Source: an uncultured Porphyromonadaceae bacterium
GTDB lineage: Bacteria > Bacteroidota > Bacteroidia > Bacteroidales > Muribaculaceae
NCBI GenBank assembly: GCA_900540625.1
Contig: UQGP01000008.1
Coordinates: forward strand, 1 to 64,000
Direction of reading: 5' to 3'
Length of the DNA: 64,000 bases
Positions 17,725 to 25,682 of the stretch are shown one piece after another. Within the stretch, counting starts at the first letter, position 1. Each line of letters opens with the position of its first letter. The translations under genes and the position numbers were made by a program. A model generated the notes under the pieces. That model searched no databases. It was given only the letters and a program-made list of their open reading frames with translations, and had not been told where the DNA came from.

Positions 17725-17827
17725 ACGTATTTAGACCTGTTGTTTGCAAGTTACAATTAAACTATTAAAGGAAATATGCCACAATCAAACATTGCAACAT
17801 ATTTCCTTTAAAATCTCTACTTCTATC

Positions 17828-18199
17828 TTAATGTGTTCGCCAATAATCAACGGCTTCAGCCATTGACATAGTTGGGAAACCGGCAAGAGACGATGTTAGT
17901 TGCCATAATTTCACCTCGGCGTCATCGACATCTCCATCGCACACCATTATGGTTGCCAAGAACCCGCACACGAACTTCTTTTGGTTATCATCCAGTGCGG
18001 CAAGAGTCACAAGCATCGTAGCAGGAGTCATCGCATCTGATAGCGCCAACAAGTTTTTTAGATGGTCAGGGGTAACCCCAAACTCGGCCATTCCCAGTGT
18101 TAACACTTTCATTTCTTCGTCCTCCACCTTTCCATCGGCAAGGACCATACATTTCCCAGCTTTTAGGACTGCGGATAATTCTAAGTTATTAAAATGCAT
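17828..18199 (-). CDS. TerB-like protein 2
   Basis: A 123-residue helical protein of the same kind as the downstream gene: ADGKVEDEE lies near residues 21-29 and CDGDVDDAE near 84-92, with hydrophobic helices between. I chose the start MHFNNLELSAV at 18199; a longer reading from 18250 adds 17 aromatic, unmatched residues. It is first in the four-gene unit. Sequence identity to TerB-like protein 1 is limited outside the acidic motifs, so the pair diverged long ago or was acquired together. A C9 tract lies about 55 bases upstream of the start. Confidence 0.72.
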   Translation of the reverse strand: MHFNNLELSAVLKAGKCMVLADGKVEDEEMKVLTLGMAEFGVTPDHLKNLLALSDAMTPATMLVTLAALDDNQKKFVCGFLATIMVCDGDVDDAEVKLWQLTSSLAGFPTMSMAEAVDYWRTH

Positions 18200-18254
18200 A
18201 TCAATATAGTTATAAAAGTGATATGCAAATGTCGGGATAAAAACTAACAATCTA

Positions 18255-18298
18255 CCCCCCCCCGTTAATTTATGTTAAATATGTTTTAAAACATATTT
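18255..18298. promoter_or_regulatory. C9 tract and 22-bp palindrome upstream of the TerB operon
   Basis: Nine consecutive C residues lie at 18255-18263 (G9 on the coding strand), followed by a perfect A+T-rich palindrome at 18277-18298 centred on TTTTAAAA. The region separates the abiEii 3' end from the TerB-like operon. The palindrome could be an operator or terminator stem; the homopolymer could vary in length. No canonical -7 box was found between it and the 18199 start. Confidence 0.4.
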
Positions 18299-18477
18299 AT
18301 TGCAACACGTCATCGCTGAAAGGCCTTCGATGGTGCACTATAATGGTCAGAGCCAAGACATGAGGGGATGCCATCTATAGCAGAAAAATAGGCATGATCA
18401 CAACGAACACAACCATAGCATCCTCCACCGCTGCAAACGAGTCAAGCAGTAGTGATTACGTGTTACCGGAGTTTGGT

Positions 18478-19305
18478 CTAACGGACAAAGCACAGCTTAT
18501 CGGCAAGCAGACAAAAGTATTCATTGGACCAGATGTTTGTCTCGTCCGGAAATTGCAGGAAAGGCAAAACATCTTTCTTCACAAGAGTAATGTCAGCAGA
18601 TTTCAAGCGATCTTTAAGCATCGATATGAAATCTTGTTTACTTATATCCAGCCCATTAAATTCTCTTGCCCTTTCTTTGAAATGATTGAAGTTGAGGGGT
18701 ACGCCATTGCGGATATACCATTCGAAATCATACCAATCGCGGCCTTTGACTCGTTGTCCCCACTGGCGGAAAATCAATGCGTGCATTTTACCTGCAAAAA
18801 GGTCTGGAAGTGTAAAACAGCGTGTCATAAACGAATAAGGCTGCATCAACAACTTCTGTTCCGTTTCAAATCCAACCGGAGGGTTCGTGTCGACTTCAAT
18901 CTTAATCTTGATACTTCTCTCCGTTTGAAACGACAAATTATACACATCGGTGGTGTCTTTCAGAAAAGCAGACTCAACACGTCCTACATTCTTTTTATCC
19001 TTCTTTGTTATCGTGACCTCGCGCCCAAGGTTATTGAACTCGGCAATGAGTACCGGGAAATAATCTTTCAAGTCAAACGTATCATCCGGCACCAACAAGG
19101 AGAAGTCGAGATCTTCCGAGAAGCGGTGTAAGCCATGAAATATCCGAAGGCACGTGCCCCCGTAGAAGGCTGCTTTCTCAAAGAATCCTCCACGTTGCAG
19201 ACCGGCAAGCGCCACCTGTTGCGTAACCTCAAACAATGCATTACGGTGGGCGTCCGTAGATGATATATCATAATGCGACAGCATTTGTTCAAAGACCTCG
19301 TTCAT
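18478..19305 (-). CDS. abiEii: AbiEii/AbiGii-family nucleotidyltransferase toxin
   Basis: A 275-residue member of the nucleotidyltransferase AbiEii family, the toxin of type IV toxin-antitoxin and abortive-infection systems. The active-site signature is YGGTCLRIFHGLHRFSEDLD near residues 48-67, matching GGTxLR...RxSxDxD. Later conserved parts include KIEVDTNPP near 136 and LFAGKMHALIFRQWGQRVKG near 168-187, followed by RDWYDFEWY. Characterised relatives (MenA) transfer nucleotides to tRNA acceptor ends; others are proposed to use GTP. It overlaps the antitoxin gene by 17 bases. The catalytic residues look intact, so the toxin is probably active. Confidence 0.9.
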   Translation of the reverse strand: MNEVFEQMLSHYDISSTDAHRNALFEVTQQVALAGLQRGGFFEKAAFYGGTCLRIFHGLHRFSEDLDFSLLVPDDTFDLKDYFPVLIAEFNNLGREVTITKKDKKNVGRVESAFLKDTTDVYNLSFQTERSIKIKIEVDTNPPVGFETEQKLLMQPYSFMTRCFTLPDLFAGKMHALIFRQWGQRVKGRDWYDFEWYIRNGVPLNFNHFKERAREFNGLDISKQDFISMLKDRLKSADITLVKKDVLPFLQFPDETNIWSNEYFCLLADKLCFVR

Positions 19306-19936
19306 TTTCTATATACTTGATTAATTGTATAATCGATGCTTTCTTTTTCCCTTTATCGGCACAAGCACGCAATATATCCAAGTCGAAATCAGAGAACACG
19401 TCTGTATCGAAGCGCAGGTCTTCTTCAAGATACCTTGCGACATCCGACTGATATCGGAGGTTAAGTCTCGGAGTGAAAACGATTTGGTCGCATAAGGCTT
19501 TTTCACGACCGGCTATAAGGAACGACACCCCGGCCTCGTTTCCTATCGTAATCCCTATCGGGAAATACTCCTTATCGCAATGCACGTACCTGAACATGCC
19601 AATTTTGTTCTTATAGCTCCTTGCGACACCTGTCGTCAACGATATTGTCGAATAAACTCCCTCGGGAATAAGCCCATAATACCGCAGCGCAGTTTCCATA
19701 GAGACATACGACGAGCCATATATATGGTTGGCCAACAACGGCATCACATAAGGTTTTTTGGAAACTTGTGAATTCAGCACATAAAGTCCCTTTTTAAGAC
19801 GGACAATCTCCGCAGCATCTTCCAAAGACTTAGCTTTTGCAGCCAAATGTCTGATTTGCGGATATACCGAGTCCAAAACGCCAATCCGAAAAGGGACGTT
19901 TCCAAGCTGCTCTATGCCGTACCGTTGTCGTTCCAT
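19289..19936 (-). CDS. abiEi: AbiEi-type antitoxin and autoregulator
   Basis: A 215-residue protein with the AbiEi layout: an N-terminal winged-helix region (VLDSVYPQIRHLAAKAKSLE, then LKKGLYVLNSQVSKKP) and a C-terminal antitoxin domain (SFLIAGREKALCDQIVF). I chose the ATG at 19936, where the protein begins MERQRYGIEQL, because the -7 box at 19941-19948 lies immediately upstream. A reading from 20047 would start before the promoter. The antitoxin neutralises AbiEii and represses the operon. An inverted repeat lies just upstream of the -7 box. The box is so close to the start that the mRNA would be nearly leaderless. Confidence 0.85.
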   Translation of the reverse strand: MERQRYGIEQLGNVPFRIGVLDSVYPQIRHLAAKAKSLEDAAEIVRLKKGLYVLNSQVSKKPYVMPLLANHIYGSSYVSMETALRYYGLIPEGVYSTISLTTGVARSYKNKIGMFRYVHCDKEYFPIGITIGNEAGVSFLIAGREKALCDQIVFTPRLNLRYQSDVARYLEEDLRFDTDVFSDFDLDILRACADKGKKKASIIQLIKYIENERGL

Positions 19937-19940
19937 ACTG

Positions 19941-19948
19941 CAAAGATA
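19941..19948 (-). promoter_or_regulatory. abiE promoter -7 box
   Basis: TATCTTTG on the minus strand fits the TAnnTTTG consensus and ends only 4 bases before the abiEi ATG. The -33 region falls inside the inverted repeat. Confidence 0.6.
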
Positions 19949-19956
19949 GTAATTTT

Positions 19957-19995
19957 TTCGACAGGAAATGCAGTGTAAACGTATTTTCTGTCGAA
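19957..19995. promoter_or_regulatory. Inverted repeat, candidate AbiEi operator
   Basis: TTCGACAGGAAAT (19957-19969) and ATTTTCTGTCGAA (19983-19995) are reverse complements with one mismatch, separated by 13 bases. They cover the region just upstream of the abiE -7 box. AbiEi antitoxins are known to bind inverted repeats in their own promoter, so this is a likely autoregulatory site. Confidence 0.65.
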
Positions 19996-20023
19996 ATTTT
20001 GGCTGATATGGGCATAAAAAGCA

Positions 20024-20075
20024 TCCGGCGTAAGCCGCCAAGTGCACGATGGCGCTTGGGAAGGCTTACGCCGGA
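20024..20075 (-). terminator. Terminator of the dnaE-trxA-slyD unit
   Basis: TCCGGCGTAAGCC (20024-20036) pairs perfectly with GGCTTACGCCGGA (20063-20075), with a further 8-bp inner stem containing one wobble pair. On the minus strand the stem is followed by a short T run. It marks the right edge of the accessory patch. Confidence 0.75.
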
Positions 20076-20122
20076 AAGCGTTGGGCGTGGCTTATACCAC
20101 AGCCTTGGAGGCATGACAAAAA

Positions 20123-20764
20123 TCAGTGACAGGAGCCGCAATCGCAACTGCTGCCGGGGCCGCGATGGCCCTCGTGGTCGCAGTCGCAATCGTCGCCACA
20201 GCCGCAATGGTCATCGCCGCAGCCACAGTCGTCGTAACCGTGGTCACAGCCGCAACCGCAGTGATGTACGGGATGTAGCTCCTCTTCGGTGGCAGGGCGT
20301 ACATTGAGCACCTTGCCGCAGAAGCGTACATCGCGACCTGCCAGCGGGTGATTAAAGTCCATGGTGACTTTGTCGCCGCTGATGTTGAGCACTCGACCCA
20401 TAATGCGGTAACCCTCGGAAGTCATCATGGGCACGGCAGCTCCGACCTTAACGGTTTCGCTATCAAATTTGCCGTCAACCACGAAAATTTCGCGGTCAAG
20501 GTCTACGACTTTTTCCTTGTCGTACGGGCCGAAAGCCTTGTCGCTGGTGACCGTTACGTCAAACGTTTCGCCTACCTGCAGGCCATCGAGGGCCTTTTCG
20601 AGGGGCTCGAGGACACCTTCGGTTACGCCGAAGATGATACATTCGGGTTCGTCGGCATTGGTCTGATGGACAGTCACCTGAGTGCCGTCGGGAGCTATCT
20701 CGTAGAGGTCATAGCCCAATTCGACATACATGCCGGGGGCGACTTTCAATTTATTGTCTTGCAT
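20123..20764 (-). CDS. slyD: FKBP-type peptidyl-prolyl isomerase, SlyD-like
   Basis: A 213-residue prolyl isomerase and chaperone. The FKBP domain is split by an insert-in-flap: MYVELGYDLYE near residues 13-23, LEKALDGLQVGETFDVTV near 56-73 and the flap VDLDREIFVVDGKFD after that, with DFNHPLAGRDVRF closing the domain near 137-149. The C-terminus from about residue 165 is a His/Cys/Asp/Gly tail (HHCGCGCDHG, then DDCGCGDDHCGC) like the nickel-binding tail of SlyD. It is last in a minus-strand unit with trxA and dnaE and is followed by a terminator. Confidence 0.9.
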   Translation of the reverse strand: MQDNKLKVAPGMYVELGYDLYEIAPDGTQVTVHQTNADEPECIIFGVTEGVLEPLEKALDGLQVGETFDVTVTSDKAFGPYDKEKVVDLDREIFVVDGKFDSETVKVGAAVPMMTSEGYRIMGRVLNISGDKVTMDFNHPLAGRDVRFCGKVLNVRPATEEELHPVHHCGCGCDHGYDDCGCGDDHCGCGDDCDCDHEGHRGPGSSCDCGSCH

Positions 20765-20794
20765 TGTGTATCTGTATTTTATTTGTATTGCGTA

Positions 20795-21118
20795 TCAGAG
20801 GGCCAAAAGAGCCTCAATTTTCTCGACAAGAGTCTCGCGTGATTGCGACCCGGCAAGGCGTATAGGCGTTTTCTTACCGTTCTTGAAGAAGAGGATGGTC
20901 GGAAGCGACATTACACGGTTCTCGGCGGCGAAGTCGTTTTCGTCGTCAAGGTTGTAGCTGCCTATCACTACGCGGCCTTCGTATTCCTTAGCCAGTTCGT
21001 CGATAAGCGGTGACATGGCGCGGCAAGGTCCGCACCACGTAGCCCAGAAATCCACCACCACGGGCTGGCCGGAGGCGATGATTTCGTGGATGTTTTCGTC
21101 TGTAAATGTGGTTGCCAT
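20795..21118 (-). CDS. trxA: Thioredoxin
   Basis: A 107-residue thioredoxin with the active-site motif WATWCGPCRAMSP near residues 25-37 and the cis-Pro loop MSLPTILFF near 73-81. It reduces protein disulfides in the cytoplasm; no signal peptide is present. It lies 46 bases downstream of dnaE and 30 bases upstream of slyD, in the same direction. Length and motifs are standard. Confidence 0.95.
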   Translation of the reverse strand: MATTFTDENIHEIIASGQPVVVDFWATWCGPCRAMSPLIDELAKEYEGRVVIGSYNLDDENDFAAENRVMSLPTILFFKNGKKTPIRLAGSQSRETLVEKIEALLAL

Positions 21119-21164
21119 ATTGCTTATGATAAGTATATTAGGTGTTTATATTTTCGTATATGTA

Positions 21165-24100
21165 TCACACGTGATTAACTTCGAAGTCTACGCCGGCATC
21201 TTTGAGGTCGTTGAAAAGTTTGCGGTCGAGACGCAATCGGCGCGACGAAGTGAGCGAGGCTCCGCGACCCGTCGCCGGATCGTAGAGATATAGTCGAAGG
21301 TTGCCGGTATTCTCGTGTTCACCGGGCTTGGCCAATCGAGTGGACAGCAGTGCCGACAGGGCATTCTCGGCTTCCTCGGGCGTCACTTTGATGGTGATGC
21401 CGCTGATAAGTTTACCCTTGACCTCGGAGAGAAGTTGGATAGCTCCTACTTCAAATTCGATATCGCCCTTGCTACGGCGTGCAAAGCTGCCGCGTATCAG
21501 TATCGGCGTGCCGGCTTTTCCGAAGTTGCCGAACTCGATATGCTTCTTGCCGAAGAGTCGCAGCTCGGTACTGCCGCTGTAGTCCTCGATTTTCATAACC
21601 GTGTAAGGGTTGCCGTTCTTGGATATGCGGACATCGCCCGCCACGACAATTCCGGCAAAGGATACCTCGGTGCCCTCGGCAGGCACCATCTCGCCAAATT
21701 CTTTTATCGAGCATTTGGTGCCGTAGACCACTTCCATATAGTACGGATCCAATGGGTGAGCGGACAGGTACATACCTACAAGGTCTTTTTCCTTCTCGAG
21801 GCGTAGCACATCCGGCCATTGCATTGCCGGCTTGATTTGGGGACGCGCCTGACGTGCAAATTCCAGGCCTTCATCACCGCCGAAGTCAAAGAGCGAGCCT
21901 TGACAATCGTTATTGTTGGCCTGATACTTCTGGCCGTAGCGGATGAGGATATCGGCCAATGTATCACCGCGCGGATTGGCCTCGAAGAAGTCTTCGCGCT
22001 TCACGTCTTGCGAAAAGCAGTCAAAGGCTCCGGCCAATGCAAGATTCTCGAAGGTGCGGCGGTTGAGCGTCCCGGCGGATACTCGTTCCACGAAGTCATA
22101 TATATTCTCGAAAGGCTTGTCGCCACGCGCCTTGAGGATGCCGTCGACCACGCCCTCGCCCACGCCCTTGATGGCGCTCAGACCGAAGCGTATATCGCCC
22201 TTGGCGTTGACACCGAAGCGGCTATAGGATTCGTTGACATCCGGTCCGAGTACTTGTATACGCATATTCTTGCACTCGTCCATAAATCCGGAAAGTTTGG
22301 TGATGTCGTTAAGGTTTCGCGACAGCACCGCGGCCATGTACTCGCTGGGATAATTGGCTTTGAGATATGCGGTCTGATAAGCGACCCAGCTGTAGCACGT
22401 AGCGTGGCTCTTATTGAAGGCGTAGGACGCGAATGCTTCCCAGTCCTTCCAAATCTTTTCGAGGACCTTGGGATCGTGTCCGCGCTCCTGACCTCCGGAC
22501 ATAAATTTGCCCTTGAGGTGGTTCATCTTGTCGATAAGTTTCTTACCCATAGCCTTACGCAGGGTATCACTTTCGCCGCGCGTGAAGCCGGCCAAAAGTC
22601 GCGACAACAACATGACCTGTTCTTGATATACCGTGACGCCGTAAGTATCTTTGAGGTACGTCTCCATCTCGGGGATGGCGTATTCGATGGGCGACTCGCC
22701 GTGCTTGCGCTTGATAAAGTCGGGGATATACTGCATAGGTCCCGGACGATACAAGGCGTTCATGGCTATAAGGTCTTCGAATGTCGAGGGCTGTAATTCG
22801 CGCAGGTATTTTTGCATACCGGCCGACTCGAATTGGAATGTGCCTATGGTGCGCCCCTCGCAATACAACTTGTACGTCTTGGGGTCGTCTATGGGTATAT
22901 TGTCCAAGTCAATGTCCACGCCATGTGTCTGCTTGATATTGGCCACTGCCTCCTTGAGTATCGACAACGTTTTGAGACCCAGGAAGTCCATCTTGATAAG
23001 TCCGGTCTCTTCGATGACACGACCTTCGTACTGGGTCACCAGCAACTTACCTTCCTCCTTATCATTGGCCGTGGATACGGGCACCCAATCGGTGATGTCA
23101 TCACGACAGATGATGACGCCGCAGGCATGTACGCCGGTATTGCGGACATTGCCCTCGAGGGCGCGCGCATAGTTGAGCGTCTCGCGCACAAGCGGATTTG
23201 ACGAATTGACCTCGGGCTTGAATTCGGGTACATAGTCGTAGCAGTTGCTCAGTGTGGGCTTCAGTTCTTTGCCGTTACGCTCGGGCATGTGCTTGGGTAT
23301 GAGCTTGGTCAATCGGTTGCTCTCGCTCAACGGCAATTGCTCGACGCGTGCCACGTCCTTGATGGCCATCTTGGCGGCCATAGTGCCGTAGGTGATGATG
23401 TGCGCCACCTTTTCTTCGCCGTATTTCTGTGTCACATAGCGCAATACGTCGGCACGCCCGTCGTCGTCGAAGTCGATATCGATATCGGGCAACGAGATAC
23501 GATCCGGATTGAGAAAACGTTCGAACAGCAGGTCATACTTGATGGGGTCTATTTGCGTGATACCAAGGCAGTAAGCCACACATGACCCGGCAGCCGAACC
23601 ACGTCCGGGGCCGACACTGACGCCCAATTGGTTGCGTGCGGCGTTTATGAAGTCTTGCACGATCAAGAAGTATCCCGGGAAGCCCATGGTCTTCATAATG
23701 TGCAACTCGAATTTTATGCGCTCCTTAAGTTCGGGGCTCAGAGGCGAACCGTAACGACGCTCCGCCCCCTCATAGGCCAATTTGGCCAGATAATCCGCCT
23801 CGAATTTTATGCGGTAAAGTTTTTCGTAACCGCCCAACTTCTTGATTTTCTTCTCGGCTTCCTCCTGCGACAGCACCACGTTGCCGTTTTCGTCGCGCGT
23901 AAACTCGTCGAACAATTCTTGCTCGGTGATACGCTGACGGTACTCGGCCTCGGTGCCGAAACTTTCGGGAATGGCGAAATTGGGCATTATAGGCGGATGG
24001 TCAATGGTGTAGGTCTCAACCTTGTCCAAGATTGAGGCCGGCGTCTCGAGTGCTTCGGGTATATCGGCAAACAGCGCCTGCATCTCGGCCGAAGTTTTGA

Positions 24101-24965
24101 GCCATTCCTGCTTGGTGTAGTGCATACGGTCCTGGTCTGTCACAAACTTATTGGTAGACAGACATATCAGACGGTCATGGGCCTCGGCATCGTCTTCATT
24201 AACAAAATGGACGTCGTTGGTCGCTATGATTTTTATATCATACTTGCGTGCCAAGGCTATGAGTTTAGGCTCTATCTCGCGCTGTTTCTCGTAAGTATCA
24301 TGGGCGGCATTGACCACGGTGGCCTTATGGCGTTGCAATTCGATGTAATAGTCATCGCCCATTAGATTCTTCCACCACGCCACAGCGGCATCGGCATCTT
24401 CGTCGCGGCCGTTCATCAGCAACTGCGGAATCTCGCCGCCCAAACATGCCGAAGCAATAATCAAGCCTTCGTGATGTTTCTCGATTTCGCGCTTGTCTGT
24501 ACGCGGGTGCATATAGAAGCCCTCGGTCCATGCCTGGGATACCAATTTGATGAGGTTGTGGTAGCCGGTGGCATTCTTGGCCAGCACTATGAGGTGCCGT
24601 CCTATATCGCGCTTGTCCACATGGGTGTGCAGGTCTTCCTGCGCCACGTACATCTCGCAGCCGAATATGGGCTTAAACGCATGCTCCTTGGCATACGTCA
24701 ACGCCGCTTCGGCATCGGCTACGGCCTTTTCGTCTCCGCTTTCGCGCGCCGCGTCAAGTGCCGCCTTGGCCTTGTCAAGCGCCTTGCCGTTCTTCTTGTT
24801 TACATAATTGAAGAACTCCTTGATGCCGTACATATTGCCGTGGTCGGTGAGGGCTATACCGGGCATTCCGTCATTCATAGCCTTATCGACAAGCGCCGAT
24901 ACCGACGCTTGCCCGTCAAGCAACGAATACTGGCTGTGCACATGAAGGTGTACAAATGGGAGCAT
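21165..24965 (-). CDS. dnaE: DNA polymerase III subunit alpha
   Basis: The 1266-residue replicative polymerase. An N-terminal PHP domain begins VHLHVHSQYSLLDGQ. The polymerase core includes GPGRGSAAGSCVAYCLGI, and the catalytic aspartates are in LPDIDIDFDDD. Later parts are the tandem helix-hairpin-helix region and an OB-fold (SFAGIVVAGDVRISKNG). An extra charged helical segment (DKAKAALDAARESGDEKAVA near residues 60-79) sits inside the PHP domain as in other Bacteroidales. A promoter at 25078-25108 serves it, and trxA and slyD follow. Confidence 0.97.
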   Translation of the reverse strand: MLPFVHLHVHSQYSLLDGQASVSALVDKAMNDGMPGIALTDHGNMYGIKEFFNYVNKKNGKALDKAKAALDAARESGDEKAVADAEAALTYAKEHAFKPIFGCEMYVAQEDLHTHVDKRDIGRHLIVLAKNATGYHNLIKLVSQAWTEGFYMHPRTDKREIEKHHEGLIIASACLGGEIPQLLMNGRDEDADAAVAWWKNLMGDDYYIELQRHKATVVNAAHDTYEKQREIEPKLIALARKYDIKIIATNDVHFVNEDDAEAHDRLICLSTNKFVTDQDRMHYTKQEWLKTSAEMQALFADIPEALETPASILDKVETYTIDHPPIMPNFAIPESFGTEAEYRQRITEQELFDEFTRDENGNVVLSQEEAEKKIKKLGGYEKLYRIKFEADYLAKLAYEGAERRYGSPLSPELKERIKFELHIMKTMGFPGYFLIVQDFINAARNQLGVSVGPGRGSAAGSCVAYCLGITQIDPIKYDLLFERFLNPDRISLPDIDIDFDDDGRADVLRYVTQKYGEEKVAHIITYGTMAAKMAIKDVARVEQLPLSESNRLTKLIPKHMPERNGKELKPTLSNCYDYVPEFKPEVNSSNPLVRETLNYARALEGNVRNTGVHACGVIICRDDITDWVPVSTANDKEEGKLLVTQYEGRVIEETGLIKMDFLGLKTLSILKEAVANIKQTHGVDIDLDNIPIDDPKTYKLYCEGRTIGTFQFESAGMQKYLRELQPSTFEDLIAMNALYRPGPMQYIPDFIKRKHGESPIEYAIPEMETYLKDTYGVTVYQEQVMLLSRLLAGFTRGESDTLRKAMGKKLIDKMNHLKGKFMSGGQERGHDPKVLEKIWKDWEAFASYAFNKSHATCYSWVAYQTAYLKANYPSEYMAAVLSRNLNDITKLSGFMDECKNMRIQVLGPDVNESYSRFGVNAKGDIRFGLSAIKGVGEGVVDGILKARGDKPFENIYDFVERVSAGTLNRRTFENLALAGAFDCFSQDVKREDFFEANPRGDTLADILIRYGQKYQANNNDCQGSLFDFGGDEGLEFARQARPQIKPAMQWPDVLRLEKEKDLVGMYLSAHPLDPYYMEVVYGTKCSIKEFGEMVPAEGTEVSFAGIVVAGDVRISKNGNPYTVMKIEDYSGSTELRLFGKKHIEFGNFGKAGTPILIRGSFARRSKGDIEFEVGAIQLLSEVKGKLISGITIKVTPEEAENALSALLSTRLAKPGEHENTGNLRLYLYDPATGRGASLTSSRRLRLDRKLFNDLKDAGVDFEVNHV

Positions 24966-25077
24966 ATAGTTAGTTGTTTGTGTCGTTGTGTTTTATAGAA
25001 TTTACACTGCTATTTTCGGATCGCCGTCGGCATATCGTTGCATCGTCGGCGCATAACTCGTCCAAGCATTGCGAAGG

Positions 25078-25108
25078 CAAAAATAAGCATATTTTTCGGC
25101 TTCTGCAA
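25078..25108 (-). promoter_or_regulatory. dnaE promoter
   Basis: Minus-strand TTG (25106-25108), a 20-base spacer and TATTTTTG (25078-25085) match the Bacteroidota consensus. Confidence 0.6.
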
Positions 25109-25288
25109 CCCCTCACCTCCCGTCCTCACGACAAAGCGGTAAGTATTACCGCCATACTCTTTTCGTGAAGTTATCAACACCCCGATTTCTCCGTTTTCGC
25201 CCTCGTCACAGGCTGCGGATTCGCATCAAAACAGAGAGCAAAACATCGCCCCGAGATGACATCGGCGGTGAAGCTGCGAACATCATCC

Positions 25289-25319
25289 TTGCCGTCCACG
25301 TTATTTTTGCGTAACTTTG
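25289..25319 (+). promoter_or_regulatory. Promoter of the sufT-like gene
   Basis: TTG at 25289-25291 and TAACTTTG at 25312-25319 with a 20-base spacer. The start codon lies 23 bases after the -7 box. Confidence 0.65.
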
Positions 25320-25341
25320 CAAAACAATAGCACAAAATGAT

Positions 25342-25662
25342 ATGACGGAAGACCAACGCATAGACATACAGCAAGAAGCCGTGCGTATGCTGCGCACTGT
25401 ATTCGACCCGGAAATCCCGGTGGACGTCTATTCCTTAGGGCTCATCTACCGCATAGACGTGGACGATGACGCCAACCTCGAAGTGGATATGACACTGACC
25501 GCGCCCAACTGCCCGGCGGCCGACTTCCTCGTGGAAGATGCACGCCAAAAGCTCGAGAGCATCGAAGGCGTCAAGAGCGTGAAAGTCAACATCGTCTTCG
25601 AGCCCGAATGGAACCGCGACATGATGAGCGAAGAGGCTAAACTCGAATTAGGGCTCTTGTAA
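25342..25662 (+). CDS. MIP18/DUF59-family iron-sulfur assembly protein (SufT-like)
   Basis: A 106-residue protein of the MIP18 (DUF59) family, which helps mature Fe-S proteins. Visible signatures are VFDPEIPVDVYSLGLIYRI near residues 19-37 and MTLTAPNCPAADFLVEDA near 51-68, including the conserved Cys near 58, and GVKSVKVNIVFEPEW near 78-92. The length is typical of a single-domain SufT-like protein. It has its own promoter and is followed 20 bases later by lpxH. No suf operon is in view. Confidence 0.9.
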   Translation: MTEDQRIDIQQEAVRMLRTVFDPEIPVDVYSLGLIYRIDVDDDANLEVDMTLTAPNCPAADFLVEDARQKLESIEGVKSVKVNIVFEPEWNRDMMSEEAKLELGLL

Positions 25663-25682
25663 TCATCAGATAACTACAATAT

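Larger units (their letters stand above)
24966..25341. other. Divergent intergenic region between dnaE and the sufT-like gene
   Basis: 376 bases without a credible ORF. It holds the dnaE promoter (25078-25108, minus), a 7-bp hairpin GCGGTAA-GTA-TTACCGC at 25136-25152 and the promoter of the plus-strand gene (25289-25319). The leader of dnaE, about 105 bases, is otherwise featureless. Confidence 0.6.

Noticed and set aside
18394..19131. 245-codon plus-strand frame
   Set aside because: Antisense to abiEii, which carries the full nucleotidyltransferase signature.
16344..20023. Integrative element with attachment sites
   Set aside because: The accessory patch lacks an integrase and no direct repeats matching attachment sites were seen at its ends, so it is described only as a patch of probable foreign origin.
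19937..20047. Upstream start for abiEi
   Set aside because: The -7 box and inverted repeat lie inside this extension, so it would precede its own promoter.
21819..22796. 325-codon plus-strand frame
   Set aside because: Antisense to dnaE; no supporting features.
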